From the NCBI GenBank assembly GCA_021018815.1, contig JAITYX010000089.1:2046001-2110000 (forward strand): a stretch of DNA of 64,000 nucleotides, written 5' to 3'. Made by a program: the position numbers and the translations under genes. The DNA comes from Talinum fruticosum. Its lineage: Eukaryota > Streptophyta > Magnoliopsida > Caryophyllales > Talinaceae. The first letter of the stretch is position 1, and each line of letters begins with the position of its first letter. The notes beneath the pieces were generated by a model that was not told where the DNA came from, did not search any database, and saw only the letters and a list, made by a program, of their open reading frames with translations. Below, piece by piece: positions 23,201 through 35,200 of this stretch.

Positions 23201-26200
23201 TACAATTGTTTGTTTCAGGGGAGGCGATGGAGTGATGGCCTTCATCAGGCCGTTGAAGCAAAAGAAGGTCTTCCCATCCAAAATGAAACAGTAACATTGG
23301 CTTCAATCAGCTACCAGAATTTCTTTCTTCAGGTCAACTCATCTCATATTTCTGTTTTTGGACAAGTGATTTAGGTTTTTTTTTTTTTTTTTTTTAAGGA
23401 AAGTGATTTTAGATTTTATGGGTAATCTATTGGATTTCTTATGCTGATATCTGGACACCTGCAGTTTCCGAAACTCTGTGGGATGACTGGCACGGCAGCC
23501 ACAGAAAGTGCAGAATTTGAGAGCATATACAAGCTTAAAGTTACTATGGTTCCCACAAACAAACCAATGATAAGAAAGGTCTCTTCATTTTTCCTTGATG
23601 CTTTTATGTTAGCAATATGCATTTTGTTGCTCATGGAATGGGAAAGATAATACAAGTAGGAAAGAAAGAAGTTCGAATCATCTTGCACATAAGTACGTCT
23701 AGTGTCTGGACATGCTTGTATTATAGAATAGACAACTCCGAATTTGTGAGCTTGCTGAGTAAATACAAGTGCCTCTTGGAAAAACTACTATATATGTTCA
23801 TATCTTAGTTTAAAAAAGCGCAAAGGGTCCTGGGGCATTTCTAAAAATGCCTGAAAATCATTACCAAATGATATTTTTTGACTAATAAACTAGATGATGA
23901 CATCAAATAAGTGATTAGATGTTAGTATAACTAAGAAAATACCGCAAGGGGTTTTAGATTGTGATAACACAATGATTCGGAATGATTTTCGTCAAAAAAG
24001 CAAGCAGAAAAAAAGAAAAATTAGCACAAACAACACAAAATCTTAAAGTTGATGTAAAAATATTGACTTTGAGATACAATCAACACAAAATCCATGCCCC
24101 AATGGCAATTAATTATCCTCATACAAAGGAACTCTTGCCCAATTTCTCGAATTTGAGTGAAAATTTTCTTATCTTTCACTGTTGCACTTTTGAGACGCAA
24201 TTTCTTTGCACCTTGGCTAAGGCGTGTCTGAGGTGTGCGCTTCCCTGTGCTTTTTGGAAGGGCTGGGCTTGAACCCTTGCAAGGCACAAGTGGATGGGCT
24301 TTGGGCTTTTGTGCTTGGCGTGCTTTTTAAACTAAGGTTCATACTACTGATGGATGGTGAAACAGTTTAAGGGTTAAAGATGTCTGTGGAGTAAAGTCAT
24401 TAGCAGGGAGCTGACATAATGTTTTCCTACAGAGGAATAAGAGGCAGGAGATGTTTCCTAACCTTCCGTACCCCCCCAACCCCTGCGTGCGTGATGGAGA
24501 TCCACTAAAAACTAACTCAAGTTTATTCAATTACGAAAGTACAACAGCATTACGGGTATTTATTAGGCTAAAAACACCTACTAAAATAAAGAAAATATTA
24601 TAGTATCCTAAGCTGCCTACAATATTACTTTCTAGAACAATTCATGTGCAAACCTACTATCTTAAGGTCTTCTACAGTACCCCTAATATAAAATCTGAAA
24701 ATAACAAAAAAAATACAGTTTTTTTCACTAAACCTAATGCATTTATACTAGGAATAGAAAAACTGTCATTTCCTTTCCTCGTCAATTGCATCATCCTCCC
24801 TTCTTTATAAACTCAACCACCAGTTCTAAAAAAGATAGAGGGTTTTGGACTCCAATAATCCAAACTTTGGGGATATTGGATGCCAATAATTCGAACTTTA
24901 AAAGTAGCACCCAACGCCCCAAAGTGTATTTATTTTTAATTTCCCACAACTGATTTGAGGTAAGTTTTGACTTGCTGAAATGCTGACGTGGAGGTGTATT
25001 TATCCTATATGAACTTTAAAAGTAGTACGGAGATGGGTTTTTATATATGATCTTTAATCTTGGGAACCTCATCCACTGGTGTAGCTTCATTGTCTTCAAG
25101 TACTACATTAGTACAAGCCTCAAGCTGTAGTTCTTTGGTGTATGGCTCCTGTGGATTTGATATAAAAACAATGCCTTGAACACATTCCTGAATCTGTTCC
25201 ACATTTACTTCTAACGAAAAGCTCAACCACTAGCTGTCCTCGTTTTAGCACATTTAATTTGGACATTGTCTTGCAACGTAGCAAGTTCCTTGTCGATTCT
25301 CTCTAGAACATCATCCTTGGTTTCGTCATAATGGCATGTCGTTGTTCAGGTCGTTTTACTTCAGAAGTTTCTACGAAATAATCAAAACAAGCAGTATGTG
25401 CTTGAGGGCTGTCTAATATATGTTCCTTTGTCACATGATTGAAAGATGTTAACTTGTCTTGACGATGGCCATCGAGTAATAGATGGATGGCTAATTGAAA
25501 AACTTTGGTTACAAAAGAAATAAGGGTATATTATGGACACAAGTGGTATGGTGAAAGTGGTAGCGGTTGGTATGTATTGCTTTATGACAACAATAATCCA
25601 CAGTTGTTGATGAAGGTAAATAAAAATCGTAATCAGGATGAAATGATGGCCTTTAATGGAAAAGTTCCGCTTTGATACCAAATTGATTGCAACCTGCCGA
25701 AAACTAACAAATATGCAGCACTATATGGGTATCAAGTATAAAAACACCTACAAGGAAAATATTATAATATGTTGATATACATAAAATACAACAGTCACAA
25801 CAACTTGGGTCCTGCTTCTGTGCAGCTGAGGAAATCTAGATGTAGGCAACCTTTTCCTTGCAAGTGTAGAGAATCATTCCAAGAGACCCGCATGAAACTT
25901 TTTCTTTCAGAAAATAACATATATTAAGATATATTACCTTGAAAGTACACCTAAAATTAAATCTGAAAATAACATTAAAAATTATTAACTTTGATTATAA
26001 GGAAAAAAATATTTCCTAAACCAAATACATTTATACCGTAAATTACCCTTTCCTTGCAAACCACCTAACCCTCCACCTCAAATGACCTATCCGCCGTCTC
26101 TGACGTTTACTAATATGATTTACATCAGGAAATATACAGTAAGAGCTTAAAGATCCATGACAGTTGTCAAACAAAACAAAAGTTTCCTAAAATTACTGGA

Positions 26201-29200
26201 GAATGCTAATAATTGCCTTCCCTACTGAGTCTTAACCTTCAGTTTTCCATTTTTGTTTTGGTTCCCTTTTTCCTTTTGAGCTATCGACATTGCCACCTTT
26301 GATATATCCCACGTTAGAAGTCCGCTTTTACTGTTTAATTATAACCCAAAACAAAGGTATTATCTATTGGTCCTACTTTCAGCATAGCTGAAGATGCCCA
26401 CTATGGTTTTTTGTTAATGAGAAATCAAAAAATATATACTGAAAGAGACCAAGCTGATGTCACCCTGAAGACGCGCACTGTTGAATCATGTTACACCTTA
26501 ATTGGCGTCGGAAGATATTGAAAACTTCTTAGTTGATGTTTTGATGATAAGATATTACCTAATGTGCTTAATTCTCTAGAAGCTGATAAATTTTTTGTTG
26601 TATGGCGGCTCATTAGAACCATTTTTAGATATTCCTCCTACTCTGTAACGATATTTTGTGTTGGAGAAACTCTAAAAGTCTTGATTTGTTTGCAATAGAA
26701 TTCAGCAGCAGGTTCTAATGTGTGGGACAGGCCTCCTAGGTATTCTCTCAGTTGGAGGTTTACTTCATGATAACTCTCAGTCTTTTCTTCCTTTGTAGGA
26801 TGAGTCAGATGTAGTTTTTAGGGCCACTACTGGGAAGTGGCGGGCAGTTGTGGTAGAAATATCAAGGATGCATAAAACAGGCCGCCCAGTTCTTGTTGGA
26901 ACAACAAGTGTTGAGCAGAGCGAGTCACTGTCTGAGCAGTTGCAAGAAGTTGGCATCCCACATGAGGTAGGATTTATCCTATGCTGAACTTCAATAAGTT
27001 GGTTAAATTATTACTTTATGCGGCAAATTGGATGTTCCCATCGCTGACTTACATTCTTGGAACTAACCATCTTTTGGTTTGTATGAAGATTCTCAATGCA
27101 AAACCCGAGAATGTTGAAAGAGAAGCAGAAATTGTGGCCCAAAGTGGTCGTTTAGGGGCAGTTACGATTGCTACAAATATGGCTGGTCGTGGAACAGACA
27201 TCATCCTTGGGGGAAATCCTGAGTTCATGGCAAGATTGAAAATCCGTGAAATGCTTATGCCAAGGTACTAATTTGATTGTGTTTCTTATGGCATTCATGT
27301 GAATATAGCGTTTCAGAATCTACAGAAACAGCTGGCAATGTACTTCGTAAACCCTGCTTCTTAAGCTGCTATACCTTTCAACTCCATGTGATTTTCAAAA
27401 TTCATTTTTCTTGAAGTAACTCATTCAAATGCTCAATCTCCATAGATTGTTATGAATGCTGCAGAGTAGTTAGGCCGGGTGATGGTGGCTTTGTTTCTGT
27501 GAAGAAGCCACCTCCAACGAAAACATGGAAGGTTTGTGCGCAATTATGCCGACAATCGCTAATTTTGTCGACTTTGAACTTGTTATCGATTGTTTCTCAG
27601 TTCTCCTTTCTTTGCAGGTGAAAGAAAGTTTATTTCCATGCAAACTATCACCTCAAAATATCAAGTTGGCTGAGGATGCTGTCCAGTTGGCCGTCAAAAC
27701 TTGGGGGCAAAGATCATTAAGTGAGCTGGAAGCAGAGGAGCGGCTGTCTTATTCGTGCGAAAAGGTGATGGAATTGAAGATGCTGGTATCTTTTTTATGA
27801 GTAAAAAATTTAAAAGCCACAAGGGATCTCACCTGTGTACAACTACAAAAAATTTCACACCCTCAAGTGCTCTTGAACAATCTTATCTACAAAACCAAAA
27901 AATTTATAAACTCTGTACCACAATTGAGAACTTGACTCCAGCTATTCATCATTCTCAAAATGTAAATATTGAATTCTTGCCCTAAAAGTCCAATGATTCC
28001 TTTTCTTCCAAGTACCCAATAAAATATTTTCCATGTAAAGTAGTCTATTCTGTATCTGTTAAGTGTTTATGGGAAGTTTTCAGCAGTTGTACGGGCACTA
28101 TTAATCAAATACTGATTGTGGATACATGAACCATACAGGGCCCTGCACAGGACGAAGTCATAGCTAAGCTCCGTTATGCGTTTTTGGAAATTGCTAAAGA
28201 GTACAAGCACTACGCTGACCAAGAAAAGGCTCAGGTCAGCTGCTATTCTTTCGCGAATTTTGGCCACAGATTGTTGCATTATGCAAATTGCATTTTCTTA
28301 TGCTATTCTATTTTATTGCAGGCAGTGTTGGCTGGCGGGCTTCATGTCATTGGGACTGAACGCCACGAGTCACGTCGCATTGACAATCAGGTAATTGTGG
28401 CTATCATGTTAAAACTTCTATTTCTCATGACTCTTCTTAATTTGATTTATGATATGTTATCCGAAGCATTTATCTTTTCCTACATGTAGTTACGCGGTCG
28501 AAGTGGCAGGCAAGGGGATCCAGGAAGTTCTCGTTTCTTCCTTAGCCTAGAAGATAACATCTTCCGAATATTTGGGGAGATCGTATTCAAGTATTTGGCC
28601 TTTTTTGTCCTTCCTTTTTCTTTTGGTTCTTTTTTAAAAATGTCACGTCTGCTGACAATCTTGACTGCTACTGCAAGGGTTTGATGAGAGCTTTCAGGGT
28701 TGAAGATTTGCCAATCGAGTCTAAGATGTTGACAAAAGCACTTGACGAAGCTCAGAGAAAGGTGGAAAACTACTTTTTGATATAAGAAAGCAATTATTTG
28801 AATATGATGAAGTGTTAAATAGCCAAAGAGACAGGGTGTATGCGGAGAGAAGGAGAGCCCTTGTGTCTGACAATCTTGAATCTCTTTTAATTGAGTATGC
28901 TGAGTTGACAATGGATGATATTTTAGAGGTAATAAGGTCCTGGAAGCTAATTCATAATTTGTGCTACTGTTCTTAGCTTCTTAGTAATGGTGCAATGTTT
29001 TTTATTAATTTCTGCTTGTGGGCAGGCAAATATTGGCCCTGACATCGCAAAGGAAAGCTGGGATCTTGAAAAACTCATCGCCAAAGTTCAACAGTGAGGC
29101 ACACTGCTCTCTGCTCATTTCTATTTCCTTTGGCAGTACTTAGACTGGTTCACATTCATTTGTTTAATTTATTTTCACTTTTTTAATGAGTAACCTATAA

Positions 29201-32200
29201 TCGTATTAAGAAGACACCAAAGGGATGTCACCCATGTGCAAAAGAGGCAATTACAAACATTATGCCCTCCAATTTTCATCCTGTTTACAAAATCCAAAGA
29301 ATTCATATTTCTTCCGCTCTTAAGCACAACTTTCCAACTATACTAAATTTCAATAAATAGAGCTTGAAGCATGGTTAAAATTCATGAGTTTTCTCCTTCT
29401 GTAGTGCACCAAAAAGGCAAATGATGACAATCTTATCCAAAAGCCCAATTCTTCTTCATCTTTCTCCTCCAAGCCACCAACAAGTCCGCATTTGTTAATC
29501 TTTTTCTTCAACTATCTCTCTCACAAATTCGTGGGAATTATTGCCAGGTGGCTACAGACCTATAGTGCTTTATGGTGCATAATGCTGCCACTTATGTCAT
29601 GTGTGTGCAAGTCCAATATATATTTGATCGGTGTGTGTGTGTGGAGAGAGAGAGAGAGATAGAGTCCTGACTCAACGGGAATTTGGGGCCGAAGGGGAGG
29701 GAGCAGTAGCAACCTTACCCTTGAAATGCTGAGATGTTAGTTCCATACTTCCATTAGACTTTACGTTTGGTTCGATGTAATCAACCTTGTACTGTGAAAA
29801 AGTTTGTAATTGTGCTTTCATTATCTTCTTTGGTTGTATGAGAGTATTGCAATAAAAAAATCTTTTTTAAAAAAAACTCAGCTTCTAATCAAACTATGTA
29901 ATCATGGTTACATTACAGGGTTTGTTGCCTTACATTATCATTACATTACATCGAGCTAAATGTCACATTAGATTGACTGCCTACTTTTGGAAGAAAGCAA
30001 ATGACAATTTAGAGATACATTTTTCTTTAGTGCACTATATCTTAGTTGAAAAGGTTCTCCAAAGTTAGCTTTTTGATGTTCGAAAAGTGGCATTATGCTT
30101 GCGTGCATTCATTTGTTAGTAGAAAAGGGAGAATGAAATGAGTTCCATGATAAGTTGGGGGTGCATTTGGGTATAAGTAAAGCACCTTGATACTCTGAGG
30201 GGATAGAGATTATGAGCCATCCCTGACAAAAAGAATGTCAAGAGGAAAGTCTCAGAAGAATCATACAAGGAGATCTGAACCTGACTTTTTGATGGCACTC
30301 TACTATTAGGATTATTATAATTGATTCTGGGAAGGGGTTCCTTGTTTTGGTGGCTATTCTGCTTCCTAAATCATTCTATGCCTTGTGCACAAACCTTGCC
30401 CTGGAGCGAGGGATGATCCTATTACTCTCTTGTATGAATGCAGATGCCAGCTTCTTATGTTTTGTGCCTTGTTTTATGATAGTGCTGATATTATTTTAAA
30501 CTTATAATTGTGATTTCTGTCCCCAACATGAGTGCGATGTCCTCCTACTAGCGCCACTTCTTTATTATTGTTGTCATATGATCCAAATCACCCTATTGGT
30601 TTAGCTTACATGCATACATGGGCTTATGGCAGGATCTGCGCTGTTTAGTTCGATTGTATGTGTGATAGCTGCCAAAGATGGTTATTTTTCCTGACCATTC
30701 ATTGCTTTTTGCAGCTTGTAAAATCAATGCAGTATTAAATATTTTTTTGATTGTGTGTGCTGATGTGCTGAGCTGTTTTTTTTTTTTTTTTTTTTTCGAC
30801 TTTCAATGTGTCTCAAAGAAAACCCTAAGGTTCTGCTAAGGCGAGAGTGTTGTACCCACACTAGAGGGTGTTGGTGTTGGTGTCGTTGTCTTATGCATTG
30901 GTTTTACATTTTGCTATTTTTCGGAGCATTTGGCATGAAAAAAACATAAGTCTCTTTGAGGGCGCACGGATGCCTTTTCAACGCTTCAAAGATAATTTCA
31001 TCAAGACTAATTTGGGGAAAGGGGAACTTTTTGTTATTTTTGTTTTGATCTTGTGGATTGTGGATAGTTTCCATATTGGATATGTGTACCCTTTTGTAAG
31101 ATGCTAGCTTTGCATCCATCCTTTTGATATTAATATGTATGTATTTCTTCGTTTTCCTTGTCCTAAAAAAAGCCTTGATTTTTTGTTTTCATGAGTTCTT
31201 GTCTCTTAATTAGCACAGAAGCCATTCGTTTTGGATATGGGTCGGGTTAGCTTTGGATTGGGTCATGTTTCGGGTCAATGTCATCTCTTGTCCGTTCGGT
31301 TTGGGTCGATTTGGGTTCGGGTCGGTTTGACTTTGAGTCAACCTAAGTTTGGTCCAATGAGCTTGTCTTGTAAAAAGAAATAACTTTGTCAGAAATTTCG
31401 GTTTGGTTCAGGTCGATCCGGATTTTGGGTGAGCATTTTTCGGGTGTGAGGTTGGATATGGGTCTAGATTGTTGTCCAGGTCTCAGGTTAGTTTTTCCCG
31501 GTTATGTAGATGGTTCCTTATAGTGGTTGTTGTTTTTGTAGGTATTGCTATCTATTAAACGATTTGTCCCCTGAGTTGCTCTCAAAGTGTTCAACCTATG
31601 AGGATTTGCGATCTTATCTTCGTAGTCGTGGCCGTGAAGCTTACTTGCAAAAAAGGGTATGTGACTTTCTTTCTGTGATTCACATCCTTCCCTTTTCCAT
31701 TATGTTCCTAATTTTCTTATGCTGTTACTAACTTTCTGTTTTTCTTTTTCATTCCCCCACCCTGTTTTTGTCTGCTTAAAATGTGATTTCCTTTTTTCCT
31801 TCTTTTGTTTGGGGGGGAGGGAGGAGGTGGATTTGATTGGTCCTCCTAGCCAGCCCAATACTGGTACTGAGTAGGGGTAGAGGGAATGACACATCCTAGA
31901 GGATTTGCCACATAAAATTTGAACCCCAAACATTGAGTTCAAAGCAGTTATGCATGACTTTCCCCCTCATGTGAACTGTTGCACAAAGGACATAACAAAG
32001 ATGATGTCGACCTTGTAGTTCCCTTTTTTTTTGTGACTCTGAAAAAGACCCTCTAATTGTAGAAGCAAGGATGTGTTCTCAAAGAAAGTAAATAAAAAGG
32101 GGATGTGTGCATTTAGATCTCTGCAAGCCTGCTTCCACATGAGCTGCACTCAGCATTGTTGACATGGACTGTTGCGTATAATCCCTTATGCCATTTTGCT

Positions 32201-35200
32201 TAGCACCTGCTTGTAGGAAAGACGTAATTACCAGGACTACAAAGAATTCATTGATTTCACAAGTTCAAGCCACGGTGAAACAACCCCCCTTCTTAAAAAA
32301 AAAAAAAAAAGAGATTTCCTCCTTTACATGGTTCATTAGTTTGCCTGATTGGGTTTCCGTGAAGGATTCCCCTTTTGACATGGTTAGATAGACGCTTTCT
32401 GCCACTGGGAAGTTCACTGTCAAATTCTATTCCCTTTACCTCTCTTCCACTATGGGCATTATGTCTTGTTGAAATTTCAAAATGTGGTTTTCCATATAAC
32501 ATTATTTGCAAGTCTTCAGCCCCGTTTAAAGTGTCCTTTGCATGGGAAGTTTCTCAAGGCAAGATCTTAATCATTGAATACTTACAAAAGAGGGGTAAAT
32601 TATTGGTCACCAGGAGCTTTTATGTAGAGGTGTTCATATTCCGATCTGGACCGAAAACCTAAAAGAATCCGGACCAGAAACCTGAATCCAAACTGGACTT
32701 AATGTAATCGGTCTAGTTTTCGGGTCTAAAAATTGTGAATTTTTGGCTCCGGTACAGTCCATTCTAAACTTGAAAAAACCCAAATCTGTACCAGAAACCT
32801 AATTGGATATATAATATATGCTAAAAGTCTAAACTTTTGCTTTTAAAAAATCCTCCTACAATAAAGAGAGGTTATTTCTAATGTTAATATCACTAAAAGG
32901 GAACTCTTTACGTAACTTAGCCTTATCATAGTTATCTTAAATTTTTGTTTTCTCTTTCTCATACTTTCTCTCCTAATGTCTCTAATCAAAATCAAAGGTT
33001 ATGATTCCAACAATTTCAAAGATAAACATCGTTAGAGCTCTTCCTTGCAACTAATGAACTAAAAGACAACATGAACCAACATCATCTCTCAACGCAAGAA
33101 TTTATTCACCTTTCCGGTATTAAAAAAATAAAGTTTTTTATGAGCGAAATCGGTCCTCACCAGCCCAGTCCAACCCGGTTCAAAGTCTAATCAGGTTGGT
33201 CTGTGTTTGGACTTGATGCTTCCGGTCCGGTCTTCAATGCACGATTTTTGAAGTTTTGGGTTTCAGTCTGGTCTGGGTTTGATCCAGTGAACACCCTATA
33301 GATTTACGTCCAAAGATGACTTGGAAACCTTTGACCATCTTCTCCCGTGCCCGTTCGCTAAAACCCTTTGAAAAGTAGCTTTGAGTTGTGTAGGCCTTCA
33401 TTGGGTAATGTCTAGTTTTGTGAAACATCTATTAGCTGCGTGGGAAGGCCTGTTTGGGAGAAGGACTAAGTATAAAGTTCTGGGAGTTATTTCGCATCCT
33501 ATATTGTGGTTCTTACGGATGAAGCGGGAGAGTTTTTGATGGAATTGAAACTTGGATTGAGCGGTTAAAGGATGGCTTGAGTATTTATTTTTTGAGAGGA
33601 GGAGGTTTTTTTGTTCCTCTTCGATCTATGTGATAAAGTTTGTCGATAGCCTATTTCTGGGTTGTAATTAGCTTTTGTGGGATGATTATTCAACATCCCT
33701 TCTTGTGAATGCCTTTTATTATTTGTATTATTTATCCTTTTCCTTGTCAAAAAATAAGTGAAAAAAGAGAGAGAGAAAGAGAGGGAGGGTGTGTGACCAA
33801 AAGCCTCTATCCTCCTCCCGGAAGCATGTGCTCTCATAAGCCACAGCGGCAAAAATATATTAAAATAGTCTATATGAAAAATACACCCAGGGATATATAT
33901 ATATATATATCTGTGTGTGTGTGAGTGAGAGCAAATGCTCCCAGGAGCATGTGAGAAATTGCCATCACTGCTTTTTTGTGCTGTGAATGTCTTCATATTC
34001 TTTTTTTCTTTGTTGGGGGGTTGGACGGTACCTCCTCTCTTTATTTGAAGAACTCAAACATATTACAGCTTGGGAGGGTGTCTTTGGTTGGAAAGCTAAA
34101 GAAAAGAATGGGTCAGTATTCCACATGTGATTTTTTTGGTGCATCTTGAAGTGAGAAACAGAAGTCTTTTAAGGGAGAGGAGACACCTCTTGAGCATATC
34201 AAATATTATCTCTTTTTTTGGTTTTTGGGGGGAACAGTGGGGAATTTAAGCTAATCCCCTTTTGATGTGGTAGATTTTGTGGATACTTTGGATGTGTATA
34301 GTCCTTCTGTAGGATGCTTGCTTTCATTCCACCCTTTGTTCATATTTTAGTAATTATATTCAATTTTCCTATTAAAAAAATTAATACTATGTAGTTTTAG
34401 TACCTTTGAGCTATGTTACCTGGACCTAGTATTTGGATCTGCCGTAATCTGTGCCTGCACCATCCAACAGAGATTTGGACTCAGGATACGTATTAGACCT
34501 GCCTAAATTAGTCGGATACGGCGGTGAGAGATAAATACAGAGACTAGAGACAGATTGTGATAAGATGGGGTGATCGTCATGATGAAAACTCATCGCATGA
34601 CATGTGTGAGGGAGGAAGGGAGGGAGGCGGGCGAGCTTCCATCTTTGTGCTGCCACTTAGGTTTTCCTTTTCTTTTTCTTGTTTCTGGCTCCTTTTTTTC
34701 TAATGATTGACACTTGATAGATAGTGGGCTGGTAAGACAAGGTAGGTTGCTTAGAATGGCTGGACTGCTTGACATTGGGAATTGATAAGATCCATTTAGA
34801 TGGGGAGGGTTGTTTTCTATTAAGGTGGTTAAGGTCTAGATCTATAGTATGGGCTAATCCACTAATATCGATACAATTAAAAAAATCGTAATCCTCTCTC
34901 TTTCTTAATTAGGAAAAAAAGAATGTATTGAATCATGAACAAAAGGATGGATGGAAGGCAAGCATCCTACAAAAGGACTATGTACAACCGAAGTAGAACC
35001 TATTCACAAAATCTACAATATGAAAGAAGATTGGCAAAGGTTCCCACTATCTCAAAAAATTAGATTCTTGATCATATTATCTTTGATGTGCTCAAGTGGT
35101 GTCTTAGGCCCTCAAAGACTTTCCTGTTCTCTCATGCCAAATACACCAAATACACCCAAATTCCCTCTTTACTATTCCATGAATAGTAAAGAGATGGCTT

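Larger units (their letters stand above)
29094..31541 (+). other. SECA1 intron 17
   Basis: 2.4 kb. It contains an antisense LINE end (29180-29540), a GT/GA microsatellite (29633-29662), a sense LINE end (30868-31175) and a degenerate GGGTC-rich repeat (31230-31500). The part 29663-30780 shows nothing recognisable. Confidence 0.7.

Noticed and set aside
28480..28911. A 143-aa minus-strand gene
   Set aside because: It is the antisense shadow of SECA1 exons 15 and 16, which are supported by conserved SecA motifs.
33565..33996. A 143-aa minus-strand protein
   Set aside because: It reads through a LINE tail and TA/GT and GA microsatellites, giving low-complexity residues only.
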